Assembly (NCBI RefSeq): GCF_003385455.1 | Contig: NZ_QNUF01000008.1 | Coordinates: forward strand, 124,001 to 188,000 | From: Chryseobacterium rhizosphaerae | GTDB taxonomy: Bacteria; Bacteroidota; Bacteroidia; Flavobacteriales; Weeksellaceae | DNA length: 64,000 nucleotides | Reading direction: 5' to 3' | Part shown: positions 42,468-51,500 of the stretch, piece after piece | Layout of the letters: each line of letters opens with the position of its first letter | How positions within the stretch are numbered: the first letter of the stretch is position 1 | Made by a program: the position numbers and the translations under genes | Notes under the pieces: generated by a model | What the model was told of the DNA's origin: nothing | Seen by the model: only the letters and a program-made list of their open reading frames with translations | The model's database searches: none

Positions 42468-44609
42468 ATGAAGAATATTTCATCGGTATTATTAATTTCT
42501 GCTTTGGCGTTTAATCAATCTTGTACCACAATGAAACCAACTGATACTCAGCAGGAACTTCCTGCACCGGATCCCTCTTTATCTTCCAATCCTTTCATGA
42601 AGAAAAGTAAACTTCAATATGAAGCTCCGGAATTTGATAAAATTAAAAATGAACATTTTAAACCTGCTTTTGATTTTGGGTTAAAACAGCATGAAGCTGA
42701 AATTGTAAAAATTGCAAATAATCCAGCTGCTGCTACTTTCGAAAATACTATTGTAGCATTGGAAAAAAGTGGTGAAGTCCTGAGAAGGGCACAAATTGTT
42801 TTTTCAAATCTTACCAGTGCCAATACCAATCCTACACTACAAGCCCTGGATGAGGAATATGCTCCTATCTTTGCTGCGCATTCCGACAAAATGTACCTGA
42901 ATGAAAATCTTTATAAAAGAATAAAATCCATCAAAGAAGAGGGTCTGGATTCTGAAAGTAAAAGACTTGTACAATATTATAAACAAAATTTTGAGATTGC
43001 AGGGGCTAACCTTTCTGCAGCGGATAAAGAGAAATTAAAGCAATTCAATCAGGAGCTGGCTTCTCTTTCCACTCAATATGCCAATAAATTGCTGGAAGCA
43101 AGAAAGCAAGGGGGTGTCTTCTTTTCTGACGCAAAAGAACTGGATGGACTTTCTGCGGATGAAATTGCTGCAGCAGCAGCCGATGCCAAAACTGCAGGCC
43201 AGCCCGGAAAATACCTTTTGGCTTTACAGAATACTACACAGCAACCTCTTCTACAAAACTTAAAAAACAGAGCTACCAGAGAAAAACTGTTTAAGGCTTC
43301 ATGGACAAGAGCAGAAAAGGGTGATGCCAACGATACCAGAGAAACCATTGAAAAACTGGCTAAACTCAGACTTAAAAAAGCTCAGATTTTAGGTAAAAAG
43401 AATTACGCTGAATGGAAACTTCAGGATCAGATGGCAAAAACTCCGGAAGCAGCTACCAAGCTGATGAATCAGGTGGCCACTCCTGCCGTGGAAACAGCCA
43501 GACAGGAAGCCAAGGATATCCAGGATCTTATCGATCAGCAGAAAGGAGGTTTCAAAGTAGAACCATGGGACTGGACTTTCTATGCAGAACAGGTAAGAAA
43601 AGCGAAATTTGACCTTGATGAAAGTGAAATAAAACCTTATTTCGAAATCACAACAGTTCTGGAAAAGGGAGTTTTCTTTGCGGCTGAAAAATTCTATGGA
43701 CTGACATTTAAAAAGAGAACTGACCTTCCTGTTTATCATCCTGATGTAGTTACTTATGAAGTTTTTGATCATGATGGAAAATCTATTGCGATCTACTATC
43801 TGGATTTCTATACAAGAGATTCTAAAAATGGAGGGGCATGGATGAGCAACTTTGTAGAGCAGTCTTATCTGATGGGAACAAAACCAGTGATTGTAAACTG
43901 CTATAATTATCAGAAACCAGCTCCTGGAAAACCATCATTAATTAGCTATGATGATGTTTCCACTATTTTCCATGAATTTGGTCACTCTATCCACGGGATG
44001 TTTGCAAGTCAGAAATATCCTTCTCTTTCAGGAACCAATGTACCGAGAGATTTTGTAGAGTTCCCTTCACAAATTAACGAACACTGGGCATTAGATCCGG
44101 TTGTCTTAAAAAATTATGCCGTTCATTTTGAAACAAAACAGCCTATTCCACAGGCTTTGGTAGAAAAGATTAAAAAAGCTTCTACCTTCAACCAGGGGTA
44201 TATGACCACAGAATTGGTTTCTGCTGCGGCGTTGGATATGGACTGGCATTCTGTAACCAATGACAGCCAGCTGATCCCTGTTTTGGATTTTGAAAAACAG
44301 TCCTTAACTAATCATGGATTTACGTTATCAACCGTTCCTCCAAGATACCATACTCCTTATTTCGCTCACATTTGGGGCGGTGGCTACTCAGCAGGATATT
44401 ATGCTTATTTATGGTCTGAAACATTAGATAATGATGCATGGGAATGGATTAAAAATAATGGCGGATTAACCAGAGAAAATGGTGACCGCTTCAGAAAATA
44501 TATTCTTTCTGTAGGAAATTCTGTAGATCTTAACCAGGCATTCAGAGATTTCACAGGACATGATCCGGATATCAAACCTTTATTAAGAAACAGAGGGTTT
44601 ATTAAATAA
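42468..44609 (+). CDS. dcp: M3-family peptidyl-dipeptidase, Dcp-like lipoprotein
   Basis: A 713-residue zinc metallopeptidase. HEFGHSIHG (about 504-512) is the HExxH site, and a further Glu some 25 residues later (FVEFPSQINEHW) is the third ligand. DPSLSSNPFMKKSKLQYEAPEFDKI and NAYTIA-like helices precede, as in Dcp rather than oligopeptidase F. HIWGGGYSAGYYAYLWSE is the conserved C-terminal segment. The N-terminus ends its hydrophobic run at NQSC (Cys about 19), so it is probably a periplasmic lipoprotein. Dcp removes dipeptides from peptide C-termini. Confidence 0.92.
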   Translation: MKNISSVLLISALAFNQSCTTMKPTDTQQELPAPDPSLSSNPFMKKSKLQYEAPEFDKIKNEHFKPAFDFGLKQHEAEIVKIANNPAAATFENTIVALEKSGEVLRRAQIVFSNLTSANTNPTLQALDEEYAPIFAAHSDKMYLNENLYKRIKSIKEEGLDSESKRLVQYYKQNFEIAGANLSAADKEKLKQFNQELASLSTQYANKLLEARKQGGVFFSDAKELDGLSADEIAAAAADAKTAGQPGKYLLALQNTTQQPLLQNLKNRATREKLFKASWTRAEKGDANDTRETIEKLAKLRLKKAQILGKKNYAEWKLQDQMAKTPEAATKLMNQVATPAVETARQEAKDIQDLIDQQKGGFKVEPWDWTFYAEQVRKAKFDLDESEIKPYFEITTVLEKGVFFAAEKFYGLTFKKRTDLPVYHPDVVTYEVFDHDGKSIAIYYLDFYTRDSKNGGAWMSNFVEQSYLMGTKPVIVNCYNYQKPAPGKPSLISYDDVSTIFHEFGHSIHGMFASQKYPSLSGTNVPRDFVEFPSQINEHWALDPVVLKNYAVHFETKQPIPQALVEKIKKASTFNQGYMTTELVSAAALDMDWHSVTNDSQLIPVLDFEKQSLTNHGFTLSTVPPRYHTPYFAHIWGGGYSAGYYAYLWSETLDNDAWEWIKNNGGLTRENGDRFRKYILSVGNSVDLNQAFRDFTGHDPDIKPLLRNRGFIK

Positions 44610-44616
44610 AACAATC

Positions 44617-44641
44617 AGACGTATTCTTTAGGAATGCGTCT
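44617..44641 (+). terminator. Terminator of the M3 peptidase gene
   Basis: AGACGTATTC (44617-44626) pairs with GAATGCGTCT (44632-44641) with one G-T mismatch-type pair, followed by a run of T. It lies right after the stop at 44609. Confidence 0.8.
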
Positions 44642-44747
44642 TTTTTTATGTTTTGCACAATCACTTATTTATTCATCTTTTTTAACGGACTAAGCCTGTT
44701 TCTATTGATATTTATTATTTTTGTGGCTCAAATTTAAAACCAGATAT

Positions 44748-45128
44748 ATGGATTGTCCCTGTTGCTCAGGAAAAACCTATGAAGAATGCTGTAAGCCTTA
44801 TCATACCGGAGAAAAACATGCTCCCACTGCAGAAGCATTGATGCGTTCCCGATTTTCGGCATTCGCTATTCCGAATGGTGAATATCTAATGGAAACCACT
44901 CTTCCCGGAAAAAGGAAATACCACAATACCCGCGATCTTCAGGAATGGGGAGAAATCAACCAATGGACCCGACTGGAAATTATCCGGACACCCGCTTTAA
45001 ATCAGGTAGAATTTAAAGCCTACTATACCGATGAGGATGGACATCCACAAATTCACCATGAATTTTCCATGTTCCAAAAAATGCATGAACGTTGGTATTA
45101 TGTTTCTGGTGAATTTTTAAATTCATGA
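44748..45128 (+). CDS. YchJ-family protein (UPF0225) with SEC-C motif
   Basis: A 126-residue protein. CPCCSGKTYEECCKPYH is the N-terminal SEC-C zinc-binding motif. ALMRSRFSAFAI and the C-terminal HHEFSMFQKMHERWYYVSGEF complete the YchJ family pattern (an NTF2-like domain). The function is unknown. A TATTTTTG box at 44716-44723 lies where an upstream start would have to be, so I start at the ATG at 44748. The next gene begins one base after its stop. Confidence 0.87.
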   Translation: MDCPCCSGKTYEECCKPYHTGEKHAPTAEALMRSRFSAFAIPNGEYLMETTLPGKRKYHNTRDLQEWGEINQWTRLEIIRTPALNQVEFKAYYTDEDGHPQIHHEFSMFQKMHERWYYVSGEFLNS

Positions 45129-45129
45129 T

Positions 45130-45723
45130 ATGAAAAAGAATATTATATACACTCTGCTATTTCTGCTTTGCAGCTTTAGCTTTTCCAATGCCCAGACTGC
45201 TGATGACAAAAAGCAGATTACTTTAGCTGTTACGGATATTTTAAATGGTTTTCAGACTAAAAACGGAGACCTTATGAACCAATATATCAATCCCACTTAT
45301 GGAGTTGGTGTTCTTTTTAAAAGCAGTGGTGATCTGGGATTTGTTTTAAATGAAGATGTAAATTTCAGTATGCCATTAGGGTACATTCAAAAGGCATGGA
45401 ACATTAAAAATCAATTTCCGATTCAGTTTGAAGCAGCACCTGCCTATGATTCGGGAAATAAAAAATGGAAAAAAGAAGGCTTATCTGTTCAGTTCAACTC
45501 TAATGCGGTCAATGACTATGCAGACAAATTCCTGGAACAGTATTCTATAAAGGATCAGGAAATTTTTAAAATTAATACTGATCCTAAAAATGTAGTTTGT
45601 GTAACACTTGCTGAAAATACTAAAGAAAAGGCTCCTATCAATGGATTGAGATTTTTCATGACCAAAATAGATACCAAGTGGTTCCTGACGCTTATTGACG
45701 TTACGGAATATGACGCCGAATAG
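45130..45723 (+). CDS. Secreted protein of unknown function
   Basis: A 197-residue protein with signal peptide MKKNIIYTLLFLLCSFSFSNAQ. The mature part mixes helices and strands: ITLAVTDILNGFQTKNGDLMNQYI resembles an NTF2-like or DUF-type small domain, and INGLRFFMTKIDTKWFLTLIDV forms the final strands. I do not recognise a named family. It follows the YchJ gene after one base, so the two are co-transcribed, and is followed by a repeat-like element and a terminator. Confidence 0.72.
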   Translation: MKKNIIYTLLFLLCSFSFSNAQTADDKKQITLAVTDILNGFQTKNGDLMNQYINPTYGVGVLFKSSGDLGFVLNEDVNFSMPLGYIQKAWNIKNQFPIQFEAAPAYDSGNKKWKKEGLSVQFNSNAVNDYADKFLEQYSIKDQEIFKINTDPKNVVCVTLAENTKEKAPINGLRFFMTKIDTKWFLTLIDVTEYDAE

Positions 45724-45765
45724 ATAAGATAATAGGTGGAGTAATTAATGCGCAAACCATCCCGT

Positions 45766-45791
45766 CAAGTCTGAGATTTGCCACCCGGTGG
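45766..45791. repeat. REP-like double hairpin
   Basis: CAAGTC-TGA-GATTTG (45766-45780) and CCACC-C-GGTGG (45781-45791) form two adjacent short hairpins. The surroundings (CCCGTC before, GGAGAGAGAATGGGC after) are GC-rich and unlike the flanking AT-rich DNA. This resembles, from memory, dispersed intergenic repeats of Flavobacteriia that end in CCACCCCTCC-type hairpins. Confidence 0.4.
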
Positions 45792-45836
45792 AGAGAGAAT
45801 GGGCCAGCCATTTTATTCATTCTTAATCTTATAATA

Positions 45837-45869
45837 AAAATAAACCACAGTTGAGTTCTGTGGTTTATT
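45837..45869 (+). terminator. Terminator of the YchJ/secreted-protein unit
   Basis: AATAAACCACAG pairs with CTGTGGTTTATT across a 7-base loop, followed by a T run. It lies about 115 bases after the secreted-protein stop, beyond the repeat-like hairpins. Confidence 0.8.
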
Positions 45870-45968
45870 TTTTTATCTCGATACCAATTCTTACCCAGAA
45901 TCTCTTTTTCAAAAACTTCAGGAAAAACGGATACGGGAATTATCTGCAAAGCATTTTATGATGATCAT
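45865..45968 (-). pseudogene. Decayed VF530-type gene fragment
   Basis: Read on the minus strand, IKCFADNSRIRF (from 45959 down) and, after a frame change near 45925, LKFLKKRFWVRIGIE match IKCFTDNPSITS and LKFLRKTPWARTKVES of the intact VF530 gene at 46673-46924. Only the C-terminal core is left, and it is frameshifted. It appears to be the relic of a second copy about 0.8 kb away. Confidence 0.6.
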
Positions 45969-46020
45969 ATTCATCTTCGGAAGAAAATATAATCACTGAT
46001 CATATGAGTATGACAAAAAA

Positions 46021-46043
46021 AATGTCCGAAAAAATCGGACATT
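46021..46043 (-). terminator. Terminator of the FKBP gene
   Basis: AATGTCCGA (46021-46029) pairs with TCGGACATT (46035-46043) across five A; on the minus strand the hairpin is followed by TTTTTT. It lies 12 bases past the stop of the FKBP gene. Confidence 0.85.
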
Positions 46044-46054
46044 TATATTATGTT

Positions 46055-46555
46055 TTAGTGAGCTTCAGTTCCGTCAATTCCATGAGCATGGCCATGTGAC
46101 AATTCTTCTTCTGTTGCCGGACGTGTATTTAAAATTTCCACCTGGAAATCTAAAATTTTACCTGCCATTGGGTGGTTAAGATCAGCCACTACAACTTCCG
46201 GTGTTACTTCTACTACAAATGCCTGGAAATTATTTCCCTGATTATCAGATAGAGGTAAAATAGCTCCTACAGGTGGAGTTCCTGATTCTTTAAACATCTC
46301 AATAGGTAATTGAGCAATAGCATCCGGTTGTTTTTCACCATAAGCATCTTCAGGCTGGATTGTAAAAGCAGCTTTATCACCAGCTTTCAAACCAAGGATA
46401 TTTTCTTCAAATTTTGGAATCATCATTCCCACACCATACAAAAATGTAAGTGGATTTTCTGGTGCTGTTTCTTCTACAAGAATCTTACTTCCATCCTCTT
46501 CGATCGTGTGAAGTATGTAACTTACAGCTACAACATGGTTGTTTTCAATTGTCAT
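46055..46555 (-). CDS. FKBP-type peptidyl-prolyl isomerase, SlyD-like
   Basis: A 166-residue cytoplasmic prolyl isomerase and chaperone of the SlyD type. The FKBP halves VSYILHTIEEDGSKILVEE and NPMAGKILDFQVEI-like (here DLNHPMAGKILDFQVEI) flank the inserted IF chaperone domain (PEDAYGEKQPDAIAQLP...). The C-terminus is His-rich (HGHAHG), as in metal-binding SlyD, but short. SlyD helps fold proteins and delivers nickel in Enterobacteria. A TATATTTG box on the minus strand (46605-46598) precedes the start by about 45 bases. Confidence 0.92.
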   Translation of the reverse strand: MTIENNHVVAVSYILHTIEEDGSKILVEETAPENPLTFLYGVGMMIPKFEENILGLKAGDKAAFTIQPEDAYGEKQPDAIAQLPIEMFKESGTPPVGAILPLSDNQGNNFQAFVVEVTPEVVVADLNHPMAGKILDFQVEILNTRPATEEELSHGHAHGIDGTEAH

Positions 46556-46672
46556 ATTTTTCCTTTTTTTCGTGTATCTTATTCACGATTAATAATACAA
46601 ATATACTATTTTTGAAATGATTGCTTAGAGGAAAAGAGCTAAAAGGAGAATCTTACAGCAATATCCTGGCTT

Positions 46673-46924
46673 CTACTTTCCACTCTTCGTTTCGTCTCTT
46701 TTTTTCTGTCTCAGCATAAAGAGATACAAACTTTCAACTTTTGTTCTTGCCCACGGAGTCTTCCGTAAAAACTTCAGTGAAGAAGTGATACTCGGATTAT
46801 CCGTAAAACATTTTATATTGATTTGTTTTCCCAATTCCTCAAAACCCTGATAGTATTCTACCAGTTCTTCAAGGATAGCATCAAGCCTTTTTCCGTGTAA
46901 AGGATCTTTTGATTTTTCTTCCAT
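46673..46924 (-). CDS. VF530-family DNA-binding protein (DUF2132)
   Basis: An 83-residue protein that matches the VF530 family: DPLHGKRLDAILEELVEYY, INIKCFTDNPSITSSLKF and LRKTPWARTKVESLYLF are its landmarks. A VF530 structure from Vibrio fischeri is the basis for the name. DNA binding was suggested from that structure, and the in vivo role is unknown. The tail after residue 72 is basic (RQKKRDETKSGK). A decayed second copy lies at 45865-45968. Confidence 0.85.
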   Translation of the reverse strand: MEEKSKDPLHGKRLDAILEELVEYYQGFEELGKQINIKCFTDNPSITSSLKFLRKTPWARTKVESLYLFMLRQKKRDETKSGK

Positions 46925-46968
46925 AACGCAGTAAAATTAAAATATTTTATCAGACTTACCGACTAAAA

Positions 46969-46999
46969 TTGTTTAAACTCTTAATCTTTAGTATTTTTG
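46969..46999 (+). promoter_or_regulatory. Promoter of the small basic protein gene
   Basis: TTG at 46969-46971, a 20-base spacer, and TATTTTTG at 46992-46999 match the Bacteroidota -33/-7 consensus exactly. The predicted start near 47006 gives a leader of about 40 bases before the ATG at 47046. Confidence 0.65.
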
Positions 47000-47045
47000 A
47001 TGAGGCTATTTCTTACCCATAAAAAATTATTCGTTACAAAAAGAT

Positions 47046-47198
47046 ATGAGCAAAAATAACGAAGCGAACAGGAAAAAAAATAAAAAGAAAATTGATCAGA
47101 AAAAACGTAAAATACAAAATGCTGAAGCAGAAAGGAAAGCACGTTTAAAACAAATTCATGAAGATTTTCAGGCAAAAGAAACCGATCATAATCTATAG
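47046..47198 (+). CDS. Small highly basic protein, 50 residues
   Basis: A 50-residue frame starting MSKNNEANRKKNKKKIDQKK and ending QIHEDFQAKETDHNL. About a third of the residues are Lys or Arg, and the pattern (KKK..DQKKRK..NAEAERKARLKQIHEDF) suggests one long charged helix. It could bind nucleic acid or the ribosome, but no family is recognised. Support for a real gene comes from the consensus promoter at 46969-46999 and the coding-like amino-acid use. Confidence 0.6.
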   Translation: MSKNNEANRKKNKKKIDQKKRKIQNAEAERKARLKQIHEDFQAKETDHNL

Positions 47199-47328
47199 AA
47201 TCCGTTCATTACCAAACCTAATGGGGTTTAAATATTGTTCTGTATTTTAATAGTTCACATACAGATTTTAGTTCAATCAATTTGAATTATTCCATTTCAT
47301 ATTTCCTTTAAACAATGATAAACTTTTT

Positions 47329-48534
47329 ATGAAAATTCTGCATACCGCCGACTGGCATTTAGGAAAACGACTGGACCGCTTTTCCCGTCTGGAAGAGCAA
47401 ATTCTGGTCATGGAAGAGATTATTGGCATTGCTGATGAAGAAAACATTGATCTTGTCATTGTTGCGGGTGACCTTTTTGATAATTTTAATCCGGGAGTAG
47501 AAGCTACTGAGCTATTGTATAAAACCCTGAAACGTTTATCTCAAAATGGTAAACGTCCTGTGATTGCTATTTCCGGAAACCATGACTCTCCCAACCTCAT
47601 CGATGCTCCCGATCCTTTAGCCAGAGAATGTGGAATTATTCTGATAGGCCATCCCAAAGCAGAAGTTATTCCTTTTGAAACCGAACATTTTAAAATTCTG
47701 AATTCAAGAGAAGGTTTTATCGAATTGGCTATTCAAAATATAAATTTTCCTGTAAGAGTTCTTCATACACCTTATGCCAATGAGATCCGTTTAAAAGAAT
47801 ATTTTGGTGAAAATAAAGAAGAAGAAATCAATAAAGTGCTTTCACAGATGTGGAAAAATCTTGCTGACGAATTTTGTGATGAGCAGGGAATTAACCTTCT
47901 GACCGCTCATTTGTATATGAATAAAAGAGGTGCTGAAATTCTGGAGGAACCAGAAGGTGAAAAGCCCATTAAAATTGGCAATGCAGATCTGATCTATTCG
48001 GATGCCATTCCTGAGCAGATTCAATATACGGCTTTAGGACATTTGCATAGTTTTCAGAATATAGGAACATCAGAAAAACCAGTTGTATACTCTTCTTCCC
48101 CTTTATGTTATAGTTTTAGTGAGGCAGGACAAACAAAATATGTTTCCATTATGGAAGCGTTTCCGGGAAAAAATATTTCTTTTGAAAAGAAGGCGCTGAA
48201 AAATGGAAGGACATTGGTAAGGAAATCTTTTACCTCTGTGGAAGATACCGTTCGGTGGCTGAATGAAAACCCGAATACTTTTATTGAACTGACTTTGGAA
48301 AGTGAAACCTTCCTAACAGCTGATGAAAGAAAGATGATCTACCAGTCTCATTCCGGTATCGTTCATCTTATTCCAAAAATCAAAAACAGTGAAATGACCG
48401 GAAAAGAGCACTATGAAATCAATTTAAATCAAGATATAGGAATATTGTTCAAAGATTATTTTAAATCCAAAAATGGAGGACAGGAAGCCAATGAAGAGCT
48501 TATGGATTTGTTTAACGAAATTTTAAATGCCTAA
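47329..48534 (+). CDS. sbcD: Nuclease SbcCD subunit D
   Basis: The Mre11-like nuclease subunit that, with SbcC, cleaves DNA hairpins and protein-blocked ends. The metallophosphoesterase motifs are intact: ILHTADWHLGK (D-x-H), VAGDLFDNFNPG (GD), SGNHDSPNLI (GNHD), LLTAHLYM and YTALGHLHSFQ (GHxH). At 401 residues it has the normal length, with a C-terminal capping domain. Its stop lies three bases before sbcC, which fits stoichiometric expression. Confidence 0.96.
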   Translation: MKILHTADWHLGKRLDRFSRLEEQILVMEEIIGIADEENIDLVIVAGDLFDNFNPGVEATELLYKTLKRLSQNGKRPVIAISGNHDSPNLIDAPDPLARECGIILIGHPKAEVIPFETEHFKILNSREGFIELAIQNINFPVRVLHTPYANEIRLKEYFGENKEEEINKVLSQMWKNLADEFCDEQGINLLTAHLYMNKRGAEILEEPEGEKPIKIGNADLIYSDAIPEQIQYTALGHLHSFQNIGTSEKPVVYSSSPLCYSFSEAGQTKYVSIMEAFPGKNISFEKKALKNGRTLVRKSFTSVEDTVRWLNENPNTFIELTLESETFLTADERKMIYQSHSGIVHLIPKIKNSEMTGKEHYEINLNQDIGILFKDYFKSKNGGQEANEELMDLFNEILNA

Positions 48535-48537
48535 ATT

Positions 48538-51500
48538 ATGATTCCCATTCAACTCACACTTGAAGGTTTATACTCTTACCAGGAGCGTCAGACTATAGAC
48601 TTTAAAAATCTCACTGATGCAGGGCTGTTTGGGATTTTCGGTGCTGTAGGGTCCGGTAAATCATCGGTTCTTGAAGCTATTTCATTTGCTTTATATGGTG
48701 AAACCGAGCGTCTGAATATGCGTGATAAAAGGGCTTATAATATGATGAACTTAAAGTCAAACAGTTCTTATATAGAATTTGATTTTATCAATTATGAGAA
48801 TAAGCTGTTTCGTGCGACAAGAGATTTCAGGCGTAATTCTAAAAAATTTGAAGATGTAAAGCCTTATTCTGTCACTTTTTACGAGAATATTGACAACAAA
48901 TGGATTCCATTAGATCATTCTAATGCAGAAACTATCATTGGTTTAAGCTACGCCAATTTTAAACGCACCATTATTATTCCGCAGGGACAGTTTAAGGAAT
49001 TCCTTGAATTAGGGGCTGCGGACAGAACCAATATGATGAAGGAGATTTTTAATCTTCAAAAATTTGACCTTCAAAACAATGTTTCTTCACTCAATGTAAA
49101 AAACAGGTCTGAGCTGGACCAGCTTGAAGGTCAGCTAAAAGGTTTTGAGGAAATCAATGAAGAGAATATTCAGCTTCAAAAAGGGATTTTAACGGAAGAA
49201 CAAAAAAAACTGGGTGAATCAAATGAAAAATTTGAGAAAATCTCCCATACATATCAGCAGCTAAAAAACTTAAAAACGGATTTTGAAAGTTTAAAACTGA
49301 ATACGGTAAAATTCACAGAGCTCTCTGAGCAGAAACCTGAAATAGATGCTCTGGAAGTACAGACCAATTTATATGACCGTGTTTTCAGGCTTTTTAATCC
49401 ATTGATCACTGAGAGCAATAAGCTTTCCAAAGAATTGGCAGCCAAACAAAACGAAAAAGAGCTGCAGCATAAAACTTTACAGGAAACCGAAAAAGCTTTT
49501 AATATTATAAAAGATCAGCTTATTGTACTGGAGCCTAAGTTTCAGGCATTGGAACAATCCCGGATACAGGAAAATGACCTTAGTCTGATCATACAGCTCT
49601 TCACCTACTCCAGAGAAATCGAAGAGCTGAATAAAAGGACCCAAAATGGAGCTGAAAAAGTAAAAGAAGCAGGCATGAGCCAGGAAAATATTCAAAAAAA
49701 GATTGATGAATTTTCCAAGCATCTTAAGGCCCTCAAGGATCAGAAACTTGATTCGGCACTGCTTTCTGAAGTGGGCAATTGGTTTATTCACCGGAAAAAT
49801 TTAAAAAAATCACAGCAGGAGCAAGCTGAAAAGATTGAGAGACATCAAAAGCAGATTGGGGAAATTACGGAAGAGTTAAAACCTTTTGCCTATCATGAAA
49901 ATTTTAAAGAAGATTTCAAATCCAGGAAAGAGGCATTAGAAATAAAGAAGAAGGAACTTTCTCAAAAACTGGATCATCTTAAGATCCAAAAAGAACTTTC
50001 CCGTTTTGCCAATGAACTTCATGATGGTGAAAACTGTCCTCTTTGTGGTTCTAAAGAGCATCCTCATATTGTAGAAATTCAGGATGTAAATACTGAGCTT
50101 CAGGAAATTCAGGACCGCATTACTGCTATCGATCAGGAAGTCCTGAAAAATCAAAGGATAGAAGCTGAAATTGAGAAAATCCTGGATCGTAAAAAGATTT
50201 TTGAAGAACAGCTTCTTTCCGAGCAGAAAGCATTGCTTCAGATTCAAAGGGATATTGAAGTTCATACCCAACAATTCCATTGGAAACCATTCTCTCCGGA
50301 TCAGGAAGATGAATTTGAGAAAAAACGGGCCGATTCTTTTGCCTTAGAAAAAACAATTGAAGAAGCTGACAGAAATATAGCCCTGGAGCGGGAAGCTCTG
50401 GAAAAGGCAACACAACTTTTGGAGAAATATAAAGTTCTGCTAAACGATTTAAAGGACAAGGAGCTCAGCAAACAGGAACAGGTCAATGTCAGCTGTTCTC
50501 ATCTTAAAATTCTTGATTGGAACCTGTATACCCACAAAAGGATGGATGAGGTTGAAGAAGCCTATCAGAAGTTAGTTGTATCCAACAAAGAAACGGAAGA
50601 AAATTATCAGAAAGCCATCCAGCAGGAAAAGATACTGATTCCAAAACTGGCTGAACAAAAAACCATTGTCAATCAGTCTGAAAAGCAAATGGCAGCACTT
50701 GAAAAGGAAATTTCTGAAAATAAAGCCAGTATTGCACATGGCTTGGCAGAGCAAAATTTCACTGAGTTTAAAGAGGTCGAAAATATTTTACTGCTGGAAA
50801 TCAATATTGAGCACAACAGAAATCAAATTCAGAAATTTAAAATTGATTTTGAAACTTTAAAGAAATTTATTGAAGAGCTGGAATTAAAGCTTAAAGATCT
50901 TTCGTTTAACGATGAACAGTTCTCTCTGACTGAAAAATTGTTCAATGAGGCTCAGGCCGAGCAGAAACAGATCAGTGATTCTGTGGTAACAAAGACAGCT
51001 GAAATAGAGCGGCTGGAAAAAGAATATGTAAAGAAAGAAGAACTTCTGAAAAAACTTACAAAGCTTCAAAAACGTTCTGAAAATCTAAAAGTCATGATCA
51101 ACCTGTTCAAGGGAGCCGGTTTTGTACAGTATGTCTCTTCTATTTATTTAAGACAGCTTTGTGATCATGCCAATCTGCGTTTTCATCGGATGACAAGAAA
51201 TCAGCTGAGTCTGCAGCTTAATGAAAATAATGATTTTGAGATCATAGATTATCTCAACGAAGGTAGAAGCAGAAGTGTAAAAACACTTTCAGGCGGACAA
51301 GCATTCCAGGTTTCATTAAGCCTTGCATTGGCTTTAGCGGAGAGTGTTCAGGCGAACGCTCAGGCAGATAAAAATTTCTTTTTTATCGATGAAGGTTTTG
51401 GAACTCAGGATACTGAATCGGTAAATATTGTGTTTGAAACTCTTACCAACCTGATGAAAGAGAACAGGATTGTGGGAATTATATCTCACGTAGAAGAACT

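Larger units (their letters stand above)
45724..46054. other. Intergenic region with repeat-like hairpins and a gene remnant
   Basis: About 330 bases. It contains two adjacent small hairpins (45766-45791), a terminator (45838-45868), a decayed VF530 fragment on the minus strand (45865-45968) and the terminator of the FKBP gene (46021-46043). No intact gene is present. Confidence 0.6.

Noticed and set aside
43073-43348. 91-codon minus-strand frame inside the M3 peptidase gene
   Set aside because: Low-complexity Ser/Ala/Phe content produced by the Lys/Glu/Ala-rich coding strand.
45701-45949. 82-codon minus-strand frame through the repeat-like region
   Set aside because: It runs through the REP-like hairpins and a terminator, and it overlaps the VF530 relic in a different frame. 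No protein-like features.
49477-50413. Several minus-strand frames inside sbcC
   Set aside because: They are antisense shadows of the coiled-coil coding region and contain no domain signatures.
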